Source: Actinokineospora globicatena (lineage in GTDB: Bacteria; Actinomycetota; Actinomycetes; Mycobacteriales; Pseudonocardiaceae). From it: 64,000 nt of DNA. A model generated the notes under the pieces. That model did not search any database, was not told where the DNA came from, and saw nothing but the letters and a program-made list of their open reading frames with translations. The translations under genes were made by a program, and so were the position numbers. Position 1 is the first letter of the stretch. Every line of letters begins with the position of its first letter. Shown here piece after piece: positions 25,606-34,448 of the stretch. The stretch covers positions 496,001 through 560,000 of the forward strand of contig NZ_JAMTCR010000004.1 in assembly GCF_024171945.1 (NCBI RefSeq), given 5' to 3'.

Positions 25606-26547
25606 TTAGCGGCTAGGTGGTGCCTGGCCGTACGGCGGGATCTGGCCATAAGGGTGCTGCGGTGGCGCGGGCATCTGCCCGGGGCCGCCCATCTGACCGC
25701 CGTAAGGGCCAGGCTGCGGCGGCATCGACGGGTAAGAGCCAGTCGGGTGCATGCCCGGCTGGGTCATCTGCGGCTGGTGCATGCCCTGGGCGTTCCACGC
25801 CTGCGCGGGCGCGCCGGAGTGCGCCGGTTCGCGGGTCATCGGGTGCGCCTCCATGTGCTCGCGCATCTTCGGGATCTCGTGCTCCGCGCGGTCAAGCCAG
25901 CCCTCCCACCGCCGCTGCATGGGGCGGATCATGCCGCCGCCGATGCCGACGATGGCGATGCCGCCCGCCGTCGCGAGCACCGTGATGAGCACCGGCATGG
26001 TCACCGTGGTGGCGATCCCCACCTGGTTGAGTGCCGCGATGATGCCCAGCGCCACGATGAACACCGACGCCGCCGTGGCGAGCGCCTTGCCGTAAGAGAG
26101 GCCGCCGAGCACCGCGGTGATGAAGTCGCGCACCCCGCGCGCGATGGCCGCCGCGACCACGACGATGAGCAGTGCCACCGCCGCCTTGGGCAGCCACGCC
26201 ACGATGTCGCTCAGCAGCGCCGAGACCGGGTTCGACCCCCACACCCCGAACGCGACCTGCAGGGTGACCAGCAGGATCGCGTAGTACACCAGCTTGGCGA
26301 TGATCTCCGAGGCCTCGAACCGGGACCGCGCCAGCATCTGCCGGATGCCGCCCCGGTCCACCACGCGCTCGAACCCGACCCTGGCCAGCACCTTGGTGAC
26401 CACCCTCGCGGCGAACCGCGCCACCAGGTACCCGATGCCGAGGACCAGGGCGAACCCGATCAGTCTCGGCACGAACGTGATGACCATCCGCCAGGCGTCG
26501 GAGAACCCCGCTCCGATGTCGACGGCGGCCAGCTGTGACACGGCCAT
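25606..26547 (-). CDS. mechanosensitive-channel-like membrane protein
   Basis: A 313-aa membrane protein with about five helices (24-46, 83-103, 112-138, 158-175, 183-206). It has the conserved-TM-helix look of CmpX/MscS-related proteins (VLGIGYLVARFAARVVTKVL and the glycine-rich end GIAIVGIGGGMIRP). The large MscS beta-domain is missing. The C-terminal 80 residues are Pro/Gln/Gly/Met-rich and probably disordered. ATG at 26547 has AAGGAG six bases upstream. A role in osmotic or envelope stress is plausible but inferred. It is divergent from the SRPBCC-SDR pair. Confidence 0.8.
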   Translation of the reverse strand: MAVSQLAAVDIGAGFSDAWRMVITFVPRLIGFALVLGIGYLVARFAARVVTKVLARVGFERVVDRGGIRQMLARSRFEASEIIAKLVYYAILLVTLQVAFGVWGSNPVSALLSDIVAWLPKAAVALLIVVVAAAIARGVRDFITAVLGGLSYGKALATAASVFIVALGIIAALNQVGIATTVTMPVLITVLATAGGIAIVGIGGGMIRPMQRRWEGWLDRAEHEIPKMREHMEAHPMTREPAHSGAPAQAWNAQGMHQPQMTQPGMHPTGSYPSMPPQPGPYGGQMGGPGQMPAPPQHPYGQIPPYGQAPPSR

Positions 26548-26710
26548 CCGCTACTCCTTGCACTCCGGCCCGCGCGTGCGCGGTCGTGGACACCGCCAAG
26601 CCCCGATGATGACCCGCTGGCCCCACCGGCGCGCGCCACCAGCCACGATCGGGTGACGGGGGTCGCGCGCGGTGCGGTTGTCCCCGGCGATTCGCGGGTA
26701 GGTCACGCAC

Positions 26711-27142
26711 ATGGCCCCAGTGCGCACCGAGGTACCCGTCCCGCCCGCCCGGGTGTGGGACGTGCTCGCCGACGGTTGGACCTACGCCTCGTGGGTCGTC
26801 GGCGCCTCCCACATCCGGAGCGTCGACCCGGGCTGGCCCGCCGTGGGGACCCGGATCCACCACAGCGTCGGCGTCTGGCCCGCGGTCATCCAGGACGCGA
26901 CCGAGGTGGTCGCGGCTGACCCGGGCCGCAGCATCGACCTGGAGGCCAGGGTGTGGCCCGCGGGCACCGCCCACGTCCGGCTCGAGCTGCTCGACCACGG
27001 CGACCGCACCACCATCACCATGACCGAGCAGCCCCGTCGCGGCCCGCTCGCCCTCGTTCCCCGCTTCCTCGTCGACGCGCTGCTCATCCCGCGCAACCGC
27101 GAGACACTGAGCAGGCTCTCCGACCTGGCCGCCGCCCGCTGA
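26711..27142 (+). CDS. SRPBCC (START-like) family protein
   Basis: A 143-aa protein of the polyketide cyclase/START-like fold: an N-terminal VPVPPARVWDVLADGWTYAS, then a strand-rich middle and a C-terminal long helix (NRETLSRLSDLAA). Such proteins bind hydrophobic ligands in a central cavity. No catalytic residue can be assigned. The ATG at 26711 lies close after a TAGGTC hexamer and may be leaderless. The SDR gene follows 37 bases downstream on the same strand, so they are probably co-transcribed. Confidence 0.85.
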   Translation: MAPVRTEVPVPPARVWDVLADGWTYASWVVGASHIRSVDPGWPAVGTRIHHSVGVWPAVIQDATEVVAADPGRSIDLEARVWPAGTAHVRLELLDHGDRTTITMTEQPRRGPLALVPRFLVDALLIPRNRETLSRLSDLAAAR

Positions 27143-27179
27143 CCCCGAACCACCGATCCAGCTCTGAACGAGGTCTTCC

Positions 27180-27860
27180 ATGAAGAGCGTCTCGCCCCCA
27201 CTCGCCCTGGTCACCGGGGCTACCTCCAGCATCGGTCGCGATCTCGCCGGAGAGTTCGCGGCCCACGACTTCCACGTCGTCCTAGTGGCCAACGACCCCA
27301 CAGTGCACGATGTGGCCGCCGACCTCCCCGAGGCCACCGCGATCCAGCTCGATCTAGCCGTACCGGCCAACGTCGACTCTTTAGCGGCACGCGTAGGTGT
27401 CCCTACCGCGATGGCGATCAACGCCGACACCACCACCGGCGGTTCGTTCTCGCAAGGCGCGGCGCTCGAAGACCACTTGGCCACTACCGACCTGAACGTC
27501 CGCGCGACCATCCACCTGACGAAGCGGTTGCTACCCGGGATGATCGCCCGCGCTCACGGCCGATTGCTCTTCACGTCATCGGGAGCGACCAACCACCCGG
27601 TCCACAACGCCACCAAGGCATTCGTGCAGTCGTTCGCGGGTTCACTGCGCGACGAACTCCTGGGCACCGGCCTGACGGTGACGGCTCTAGCGCCGGAATC
27701 TCACTCCAGCACCACTCTCGCCTCGCGCGTCTACGGCGCTCTTATGGCAGGCCGCCCGCAGGTAGCCCCGCCGTCACCGCTAAGCCGGATCACCAACCAG
27801 ATCCGAATCGACCAGCGTCTTCCGGCCGCACTCCGCTTTCTCACCAACGCTCGCGCCTGA
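27180..27860 (+). CDS. short-chain dehydrogenase-like protein lacking catalytic Tyr
   Basis: A 226-aa Rossmann protein of the SDR family. The cofactor motif is intact (TGATSSIG near the start) and the active-site Ser is in LLFTSSGATN. The YxxxK catalytic pair reads HNATK: Lys is kept but Tyr is replaced by His. The NAG motif before it is NAD (AINADTT). It is therefore either a redox-dead regulatory homologue or uses another base. ATG at 27180 has GAGG about 7 bases upstream. A TTA codon lies at 27381. It follows the SRPBCC gene. Confidence 0.83.
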   Translation: MKSVSPPLALVTGATSSIGRDLAGEFAAHDFHVVLVANDPTVHDVAADLPEATAIQLDLAVPANVDSLAARVGVPTAMAINADTTTGGSFSQGAALEDHLATTDLNVRATIHLTKRLLPGMIARAHGRLLFTSSGATNHPVHNATKAFVQSFAGSLRDELLGTGLTVTALAPESHSSTTLASRVYGALMAGRPQVAPPSPLSRITNQIRIDQRLPAALRFLTNARA

Positions 27861-27873
27861 TTTAGAGCTCGTC

Positions 27874-29463
27874 CTAGTGCTTGGGCGGATGAAGGGTGCG
27901 GTGGAGGCCGCGCATAAGAGGTCGGTAGACAGGGCCGTAGTAAGAGTGGCTGGCTAGCGCAGCCCTTGCCGCGTTCGCACCAGGAGCCCCGTGCACCCCA
28001 CCGCCCGGGTGAGCTGACGCGCTCGCCAGGAACAGGCGCTCGATGACCGTGTCGGCGCGGGCGAGGCCCGGGGTCGGCCGGAACACCAACTGCTGGTGGA
28101 TGCCCGCCGTCCCGGAGTTGATGGCACCGTCGACCAGGCTGGGATTCCCGCTCTGCAGGTCCCTGGGACCGGAGACGACCCGCCCCAGGACCAGGTCGCG
28201 GAAACCGGGGGCGTGGGTGGCCACGATGTCCTCCACCCCGTCCGCCCATGTGGCCAGCCGCTCGGCGGGCCAGTGCCCGCCGCGGGGGACGTGGCTGTAG
28301 AGCCATGCCGACTCCGTCCCGGCGGGGGAGCGGCTCGGGTCGGCAGTGGTCATCTGGCCGAGCAGCAGGAATGGCCGCTCCGGGACCCGCCCGCTGCCGA
28401 GTTCGGCGTCCACCTGGACCAGTCCGTCGGCGTCCACTCCCAAGTGGACCGTGCCAGCCGCCGATGCCGCGGCGGAGCGCCAGGGGATCGGTCCGGACAG
28501 CGCCCAGTCGACCTTGATCGTCGAGTCGTCCCAGTCGAAGTTGGCGATGTCGTCGAGCAGCGTGCCGGGCAGCAGGTCCGCGCCGACCAGGTCCCGGTAG
28601 AGCACGGGAGCGGGGACGTCCGCCAGCACCGCCTTCGCGGCCCGCACGTGGTCGCCGCCCGCGACAACACCGACAGCCTTGCCGCGCGCGACCAAGACCT
28701 TCGTCACCGGTCGCGAACACTCGACGCGACCGCCCCGGGACTCCAGTCGCCGCACCAACGCGTCGGTCAGCGATCCGGCGCCACCCTGGGGCACCGGGAA
28801 CCCCACGTCCTGCCCCAGCATCGCCAGCAACCAGCCGAACACAGCGCTACCTGCTTGGTTCGGTCCTAGATCGGTGTGCATCGCGTTACCTGCCAACAGG
28901 ATCCGCGCGCCCTCCCCGGCGAACCGCTCCTCCCCGTACCGCCGAACGGGCATCGTCGCGACACGCATCGCCCTAAGAGCCTCGGCGACGCCCAGGGTCG
29001 TCAACAAGCCCAACCCCGCGCGAACCGGGGGAAACGGCCGAAGCAAGGCCCGGATCAAGTCGTCTCGGACATCCAGGTACCGGGCGTACTCGGAGCGCCA
29101 CGCAGCGGCATCTTGAGCGGCGAAAGAACCCACGGACTCCGCGGTGCGCTCCACATCACGGGAGAGCAAGACCGATCGGTCGTCCGGGAACACGTGGGCG
29201 AGCACGCCGGGCGCGTGGCGCCACCGCAACCCGTAGTGCTCGAGCCCCAGCGCCTCAATGACCGGTGACGCAGCGGCCAGGGGGTGGAACGCGCTGTAGA
29301 GGTCGTGGCGGAACCCGGGGACCGTGAGCTCCGCTGTCCGCACCGCGCCACCCGGGTGCGCGGCCGCCTCCAGCACGACCACCGACCACCCCGCGTCAGC
29401 CAGCAGGTTCGCCGCGACCAGGCCGTTGGGCCCACTGCCGATCACCACCGCGTCGGCCACCAT
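27874..29463 (-). CDS. phytoene desaturase-family FAD oxidoreductase
   Basis: A 529-aa flavoprotein of the CrtI/PYROXD2 group. The N-terminal FAD motif is VVIGSGPNGLVAANLLADAG, followed by the Glu for ribose binding (VVVLEAA), and the C-terminal FAD-contact region has ASASAHPGGGVHGAPGANAA. No carotenoid genes are near, so a PYROXD2-like oxidoreductase of unknown substrate is more likely than a true phytoene desaturase. ATG at 29463 is preferred over the upstream ATG at 29490 because GGAGG lies five bases before it. It converges on the SDR gene with a 13-base gap and no clear terminator. Confidence 0.87.
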   Translation of the reverse strand: MVADAVVIGSGPNGLVAANLLADAGWSVVVLEAAAHPGGAVRTAELTVPGFRHDLYSAFHPLAAASPVIEALGLEHYGLRWRHAPGVLAHVFPDDRSVLLSRDVERTAESVGSFAAQDAAAWRSEYARYLDVRDDLIRALLRPFPPVRAGLGLLTTLGVAEALRAMRVATMPVRRYGEERFAGEGARILLAGNAMHTDLGPNQAGSAVFGWLLAMLGQDVGFPVPQGGAGSLTDALVRRLESRGGRVECSRPVTKVLVARGKAVGVVAGGDHVRAAKAVLADVPAPVLYRDLVGADLLPGTLLDDIANFDWDDSTIKVDWALSGPIPWRSAAASAAGTVHLGVDADGLVQVDAELGSGRVPERPFLLLGQMTTADPSRSPAGTESAWLYSHVPRGGHWPAERLATWADGVEDIVATHAPGFRDLVLGRVVSGPRDLQSGNPSLVDGAINSGTAGIHQQLVFRPTPGLARADTVIERLFLASASAHPGGGVHGAPGANAARAALASHSYYGPVYRPLMRGLHRTLHPPKH

Positions 29464-29545
29464 CAACGCCTCCGCACCGAGTCGGCCCAATGATCCACTT
29501 CAGCGTCCATGGTGGAGGGTTCACCACGCCCGCGACAGGTGAAAC

Positions 29546-29857
29546 CTACTGCTGCACCCGCCACTCTTCCTGCCAACCGTGGTGCGCGTCGTACGCGGTC
29601 GCGAGTAGCCGCAGGGTGTCCTCGTCGGCGACGGCGATCTCCGCGCGCAGCAACGGGGCCTTCTCCGCGAACGACACCGGCTCACCAGGGCTCGCTATCG
29701 GCGCTAGGAGCAACCCTGTGCCGTCGTCACTACGCAGCACGTGGAGCCTGCCGAGCCGCTCGGCCTCCTCTAGCAGCGGGACGCCCCCAGCGGCCGCCCT
29801 GCGTTCGTCTTCAGAGAGCCGCTCAGTGAGGAACGCACGCACCGCGTCGAGGTCCAT
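29546..29857 (-). CDS. DUF6221-like small protein
   Basis: A 103-aa protein. The start MDLDAVRAFLTERLSEDER and the end LRLLATAYDAHHGWQEEWR match the pattern of the small actinobacterial DUF6221 family, whose members end in a LRLLAxxYxxHxxYxxEW-type segment. The function of this family is unknown. It is cytoplasmic and acidic. It has its own short gap from the FAD oxidoreductase upstream of which it lies, and it is divergent from the stressosome operon 206 bases away. Confidence 0.7.
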   Translation of the reverse strand: MDLDAVRAFLTERLSEDERRAAAGGVPLLEEAERLGRLHVLRSDDGTGLLLAPIASPGEPVSFAEKAPLLRAEIAVADEDTLRLLATAYDAHHGWQEEWRVQQ

Positions 29858-30063
29858 GGGGTCGGTCTACCCGGTCCGGATGCCCAACACACGCTCGGGT
29901 TAGGCTTCTCACGTTCCCGAGCCCAGGTTGAGCCAACAGCCCGCTCACGGCGCCCGCGCGGTTCGGACATCCAGGTGCAAGCCCTGCCTACGCGCGGCCC
30001 GAACGCGAACACACCTTCGCCCTCGGCGCTAAGCTCCGCCGGTCGGCTCGACTAGGAGGCAGG

Positions 30064-30918
30064 ATGACGATCGAAACGGGGCGCTCGGACAACCTCGCGG
30101 ATCTGCTGCGGACCGGTGCCGCGGCGTTGACCGCGCGGTGGGTCGAGCTGGCCGCCGCCCCTCTCCGGGGGCGCCTGAGCCCCGCGGAGCTGGAGCGCGA
30201 GCTGTCCGAGCTCTACGGCGCCCTGCTCTCCGGAGTCGACAGCGGCGCCCGGGACGTGGCGGCCGAGCCCTACGCCGAGCTGCGCGGCCAGCTGGCCGAC
30301 CTGTCGCGGCGCCGGGCGCGTGCCGGGTTCACCCCGTCGGAGACCGCCATCGCGGTGTTCGCGCTCAAGCAGGCCCTGTTCGAGTTCGTCGACCGCGATG
30401 ACGCCCAAGGCGGCCTGCGCGAGGTCGTCGTGTTCTCCCAGCTGCTCGACGCGCTCGGGCTGCAGACCTTCGAGACCTACGCCAAGGCCCGCGAGGAGGT
30501 CATCGACGAGCAGGCCGAGCAGCTGCTCGAGCTGACCACCCCGGTGGTCAAGCTGTGGGACGGGGTGCTGGCGGTCCCGCTGGTGGGCACGCTGGACTCC
30601 GCGCGCACCCAGGTCGTGATGGAGAAGCTGCTCGAGGCGCTGGTCACCACCGGCGCGGCGCACGCGATCATCGACATCACCGGTGTGCTCGCGGTGGACA
30701 CCCAGGTCGCCCAGCACCTGCTCAAGACCGTGATGGCGGCGCGGCTGATGGGCGCGGAGTGCACGATCTCCGGCATTCGCCCGCACATCGCGCAGACCAT
30801 CGTCGCGCTGGGCATCGAGTTCGGCGACATCACCACCAAGTCCTCGCTCGCCGACGCCCTGCGGCACGCGCTGCGCCGCTCCGGGGTCGACGTGGTCACC
30901 GCCGACCGGCGCGGGTGA
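30064..30918 (+). CDS. rsbR: RsbR-type stressosome sensor protein
   Basis: A 284-aa protein with an N-terminal RsbR sensory helical domain (about 1-150; RFxxxFT-like helices around GFTPSETAIAVFALKQALFE) and a C-terminal STAS domain (about 165-275). The STAS part carries the RsbR signature AIIDITGVLAVDTQVAQHLL and SGIRPHIAQTIVALG. RsbR forms the stressosome core with RsbS and holds RsbT; RsbT phosphorylates Thr residues, likely including that in VDTQV. ATG at 30064 has AGGAGG four bases upstream, the best ribosome site in the area. It heads a six-gene operon. Confidence 0.93.
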   Translation: MTIETGRSDNLADLLRTGAAALTARWVELAAAPLRGRLSPAELERELSELYGALLSGVDSGARDVAAEPYAELRGQLADLSRRRARAGFTPSETAIAVFALKQALFEFVDRDDAQGGLREVVVFSQLLDALGLQTFETYAKAREEVIDEQAEQLLELTTPVVKLWDGVLAVPLVGTLDSARTQVVMEKLLEALVTTGAAHAIIDITGVLAVDTQVAQHLLKTVMAARLMGAECTISGIRPHIAQTIVALGIEFGDITTKSSLADALRHALRRSGVDVVTADRRG

Positions 30919-31292
30919 GCGCGGTGGAGCGCATCCCCATCCTCAAGATCGGCGACGTCCTGCTCGCCTCCATCCAGGTCGACCTGCAGGACCGCGACGT
31001 GCTCGCGCTGCAGGAGGACCTGGCGGAGAAGATCACCGCGACCGGCGCGCACGGCGTCATCCTGGACATCTCGGCCGTCGACATCGTCGACTCGTTCATC
31101 GGCCGGATGTTCGCCACCATCGCCTCCACCTCCCGGCTCTTCGACGCGCACACCGTCGTGGTCGGGATGCGGCCCGCGGTGGCCATCACGCTGGTTGAGC
31201 TAGGCCTCACCCTCGGTGAGGTGCGGACCGCTCTCGACCTGGAGAAGGGCCTGGCCATCCTCGCCGAACTTGGCGAGCGAGCACCCCGGTGA
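30915..31292 (+). CDS. rsbS: RsbS stressosome scaffold
   Basis: A 125-aa single STAS protein. It starts VERIPILKIGDVLLASIQVD and has ILDISAVDIVDSFIGRMFAT, where the Ser in VDSFI matches the RsbT-phosphorylated serine of RsbS. With RsbR it forms the stressosome shell and sequesters RsbT. GTG at 30915 overlaps the rsbR stop (GTGA); an internal GTG at 30924 is an alternative. Coupled translation fits the fixed subunit ratios of the complex. Confidence 0.94.
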   Translation: MSAVERIPILKIGDVLLASIQVDLQDRDVLALQEDLAEKITATGAHGVILDISAVDIVDSFIGRMFATIASTSRLFDAHTVVVGMRPAVAITLVELGLTLGEVRTALDLEKGLAILAELGERAPR

Positions 31293-31690
31293 CGGGGCGC
31301 GAGGACATCCCCATCGCCGCCGACGAGGACGTGGTGCGGGTGCGCCAGGTCGTGCGGTCCTTCGCGCAACGGGCGAAGCTGTCGCTCGTGGACCAGACCA
31401 AGCTGGTGACGGCGGCCAGCGAACTCGCCCGCAACACCCTGACCTACGGCGGCGGGGGTGCGGCCGTCGTCGAGCTGCTCGGCGAGGGCAGGCGCCAGGG
31501 CGTCCGGGCGAGCTTCCAGGACACCGGCCCCGGCATCCCCGACACGGCCCTCGCGCTGACCGACGGCTGGACCAGCGGGCGCGGCATGGGCCTCGGGCTC
31601 AGCGGGGCGCGCAGGCTCGTCGACGAGTTCGAGCTGGACACCGAGGTCGGGCGCGGCACCACGGTCACCGTGGTCAAGTGGTCGCGGTGA
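31289..31690 (+). CDS. rsbT: RsbT switch-protein Ser/Thr kinase
   Basis: A 133-aa HATPase kinase. N-box is LVTAASELARNTLTYGGGG, then DTGPGIPD and GRGMGLGLSGARRLVDEF. RsbT phosphorylates RsbR and RsbS; on release it activates a downstream target, classically the RsbU phosphatase. In this operon the candidate targets are the two encoded PP2C/SpoIIE proteins. GTG at 31289 overlaps the rsbS stop by four bases. Confidence 0.94.
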   Translation: MTGREDIPIAADEDVVRVRQVVRSFAQRAKLSLVDQTKLVTAASELARNTLTYGGGGAAVVELLGEGRRQGVRASFQDTGPGIPDTALALTDGWTSGRGMGLGLSGARRLVDEFELDTEVGRGTTVTVVKWSR

Positions 31691-32727
31691 CCGGGGGTCC
31701 GCCCGCCGACCACCTGCCCACCGCCGAGGATGTCGGCTGGCTGCCGGTCGAGGAGCTCAGCGCGGTCGGGGCGGCGCGGCGGGCCGCGACCGGGCTGGCC
31801 GAGCGGCTCGCCTTCACCCCCACCAGGGTCGCCGAGGTCGCGCTGGTGGTCACCGAGCTGGCGACGAACCTGGCCAAGCACGCCGACCAGGGCGTTCTGC
31901 TGTTGCGCGCCCTGCGCACGGCCGAGCACGCGGAGGTGGAGGTCGCCTCCGTCGACCGCGGCCCCGGCATCGCGGACCCGGCCCTGGCCTTCCTCGACGG
32001 CCACTCGACCGCAGGCACCCTGGGTATCGGGCTCGGAGCCGTGGCCCGCATGTCGGACACCTACGCGATCAGGTCCACCGTCGGCAGGGGCACGATCCTC
32101 ACCGCGCGGTTCGGTCCGCGCGACTTGCGCCACCCCGCGCGCATAGAGCCTGCTGTCGCCGCTGGGGTCACGAGGCCCATGGGCGGTGAGGAGATCTGCG
32201 GCGACGCCTACGCCATCCGCAGGCAGGGTAAACGACTGCTGTTGATGCTCTGTGACGGTTCTGGTCATGGACCGCTCGCCGCCTCGGCATCGCAAGCGGC
32301 TGTGCGGACTTTCCTGGACATCGACTGGACCACCCCAGAAGACGCGGTGCGCCTGCTGCACGGTGGCATGAGCGGAACTAGAGGCGGCGCGGTCGCGGTG
32401 GCCGAGTTGGACCCGGTGGCCGCGCTGGTGCGCTACGCGGGCGTGGGCAACATCTCGGGCGCGGTGGTGACCGACCGCAAACGCGGCATGGTGTCGCTCC
32501 CCGGCATCGCGGGTTACCAGGCACGGACGATCCGCCGCTTCGACTACGAACTACCCGAAGACGCCGTGGTGGTGCTGCACTCCGACGGGCTCAACGAGCG
32601 CTGGACGACAGACCCGCTCGACCGCTGGAGCGCGGACCCGCTGGTGGTCGCGCTGGACCTCCTGCGCGAGGCGGGCGGCCGCCGGGACGACGCGTCCGTG
32701 GTGGTGGCCAAGGCGAGTGCCCGATGA
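31687..32727 (+). CDS. HATPase-PP2C fusion, RsbX-like
   Basis: A 346-aa fusion. Residues about 15-140 form an RsbT/RsbW-type ATPase (VALVVTELATNLAKHADQG, VDRGPGIAD, GTLGIGLGAVARMSD). Residues about 150-345 form a small PP2C/SpoIIE-type phosphatase (GEEICGDAY, LCDGSGHGPLAA, LHSDGLNERW, RRDDASVVV). This is the common actinobacterial ATPase-RsbX arrangement following rsbT. The phosphatase probably resets phosphorylated RsbS/RsbR. GTG at 31687 overlaps the rsbT stop as GTGA. Confidence 0.9.
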   Translation: MTGGPPADHLPTAEDVGWLPVEELSAVGAARRAATGLAERLAFTPTRVAEVALVVTELATNLAKHADQGVLLLRALRTAEHAEVEVASVDRGPGIADPALAFLDGHSTAGTLGIGLGAVARMSDTYAIRSTVGRGTILTARFGPRDLRHPARIEPAVAAGVTRPMGGEEICGDAYAIRRQGKRLLLMLCDGSGHGPLAASASQAAVRTFLDIDWTTPEDAVRLLHGGMSGTRGGAVAVAELDPVAALVRYAGVGNISGAVVTDRKRGMVSLPGIAGYQARTIRRFDYELPEDAVVVLHSDGLNERWTTDPLDRWSADPLVVALDLLREAGGRRDDASVVVAKASAR

Positions 32728-34448
32728 GTGCCGTCGAGCTGTTGACCCTGTCGCTGTCCGGTGAGCAAGGCGTGTTCCTGCTCCGGCAGCGCGGTCGGGA
32801 AGTGGCACGGGCGATCGGCCTGGAGACCCAGGACCAGATCCGGATCGCGACGGCCCTGAGCGACCTGGGCAGGCTCCTGCTCGTTGGTCAGATCCCCCTC
32901 ACGGTGGTCTTCGAACTGACCGAGGACCCGGTGGCGTCGCTGGTGGTGCGGCTGGGCACCGGCCTGTCCAGCGCGCCGGTGTCGGAGCCGGGGTGGTCCA
33001 CAGCGGAACGGCTCCTTGACGAGGTCAAGGTCGAGAACCGGCGCGGCATGGTGCACGTCAGGGTCCGCAAGGCGTTGCCGGGTGGGACTACCTTCCCCGA
33101 CGTGCGTGGGGCGGCCCACTTGCGCGGCGAGCTGGGAAGCCTCCAGCCGGGTAACGCTGCCGACGAGTTGCGCGCCCAGAACGAAGAGCTGTTGCAGACG
33201 CTGGACAGCCTGGAACGCAAGCAAGAGGAACTCCTCCAGCTCAACGCGGAACTGGAAGAGACCAACCGCGGTGTCGTCGCCCTCTATGCGGAGCTGACCG
33301 AGGAGCTGGACGACACCAACCGCGGCGTTGTTGCCCTCTACGCGGAGCTGGACGAGAAGAGCAACGAGCTCAAGAGGGCCAGCGACGCCAAGAACCGGTT
33401 CTGGTCCAATGTCAGCCACGAGGTGCGGACCCCGGTCAACTCGATCGTCGGCCTGGCCCGCCTGCTGCTCGGACCGGGCGCCGACCCGCTCACCGACGAC
33501 CAGCGCAGGCAGCTGGAGCTGATCAGCACCTCCGGCGGCGGCCTGCTGACCCTGGTCAACGACCTGCTCGACGTCGCCAAGGCCGAGTCGGGCCGGTTGC
33601 AGCCGCGGGTGTCCGAGGTGGACATGCGGCTGCTGTTCGCGCACCTGCGTGACGGGTTCGCGCCCGCCGCCCGCGACGGCGCGGTCCAACTCGTGTTCGA
33701 CGAGCTGCCTGACGCCCCCGCCCTGCGCACCGACGACACGATGCTGCAGCACATCCTGCGCAACCTCGTGTCCAACGGCCTCAAGTTCACCGAGCGCGGC
33801 GAGGTGCGGGTCAGCGCCACCACCGACGGCGAGCACTGGGTGTTCACCGTCGCCGACACCGGGATCGGCATCCCCGCCGACCACCTGGACAAGGTCTTCG
33901 AGGAGTTCCACCAGGTGCCCAACGCGCTGCAGGCGCGCGCGGCGGGCACCGGCCTCGGGCTGCCCTACGCGCGCAGCGTGGCCGAGGTGCTCGGCGGGTC
34001 GCTCGATCTGCGGAGTACGCCTGGTCAGGGCACGCTTGTCACCGTGCGACTCCCTGTTTTCGCGGCCGAGGCCCCGACCAGGCCCCGGTCGGTGCTGCTG
34101 GTCACCGCGGACGACACCCTGCGTGCCCGGCTGAGCACCGCGATGGGCCCGCTCGTCGACGCGATCCGGCAGACCGCCGACGGCCTCGGCGCGGTGCTGA
34201 TGGCCACCGCCGAGCGGCCCGACCTGCTGGTGCTCGACCTGGCCGCGCCGCACGCCGAGGACTGCCTCGCCGGGCTGCACCGGGAGCCCCGGCTCGCCGG
34301 TGTCCCGGTGCTGGCGGTGCAGTCGGCCGAGCACCGGGACCGGGAGGGCGGCCTGGTGGTGCTGCACACCTCGCAGCTGACCTCCGACTCGGTCCGCGAC
34401 GGCGTTCGCCGGGCGCTGGCCGCCGCGCCGGAAGAGTCGAGGCCGTGA
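32724..34448 (+). CDS. stressosome-linked histidine kinase with pseudo-receiver
   Basis: A 574-aa soluble kinase. Residues about 1-120 resemble a degenerate HATPase without N- or G-box residues. A coiled coil (about 145-225) contains the near-identical 13-residue segments ETNRGVVALYAEL (179-191) and DTNRGVVALYAEL (197-209). HisKA follows with NVSHEVRTPVNS (His232), then an HATPase (LRNLVSNGLKFTE, ADTGIGIPAD, GTGLGLPYARSVA). The C-terminal 455-565 looks like a receiver (SVLLVTADDTL) but the acidic pocket is reduced; the usual acceptor site reads LVLDLAAP. ATG at 32724 overlaps the preceding stop. It probably phosphorylates the next gene's receiver. Confidence 0.9.
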   Translation: MSAVELLTLSLSGEQGVFLLRQRGREVARAIGLETQDQIRIATALSDLGRLLLVGQIPLTVVFELTEDPVASLVVRLGTGLSSAPVSEPGWSTAERLLDEVKVENRRGMVHVRVRKALPGGTTFPDVRGAAHLRGELGSLQPGNAADELRAQNEELLQTLDSLERKQEELLQLNAELEETNRGVVALYAELTEELDDTNRGVVALYAELDEKSNELKRASDAKNRFWSNVSHEVRTPVNSIVGLARLLLGPGADPLTDDQRRQLELISTSGGGLLTLVNDLLDVAKAESGRLQPRVSEVDMRLLFAHLRDGFAPAARDGAVQLVFDELPDAPALRTDDTMLQHILRNLVSNGLKFTERGEVRVSATTDGEHWVFTVADTGIGIPADHLDKVFEEFHQVPNALQARAAGTGLGLPYARSVAEVLGGSLDLRSTPGQGTLVTVRLPVFAAEAPTRPRSVLLVTADDTLRARLSTAMGPLVDAIRQTADGLGAVLMATAERPDLLVLDLAAPHAEDCLAGLHREPRLAGVPVLAVQSAEHRDREGGLVVLHTSQLTSDSVRDGVRRALAAAPEESRP

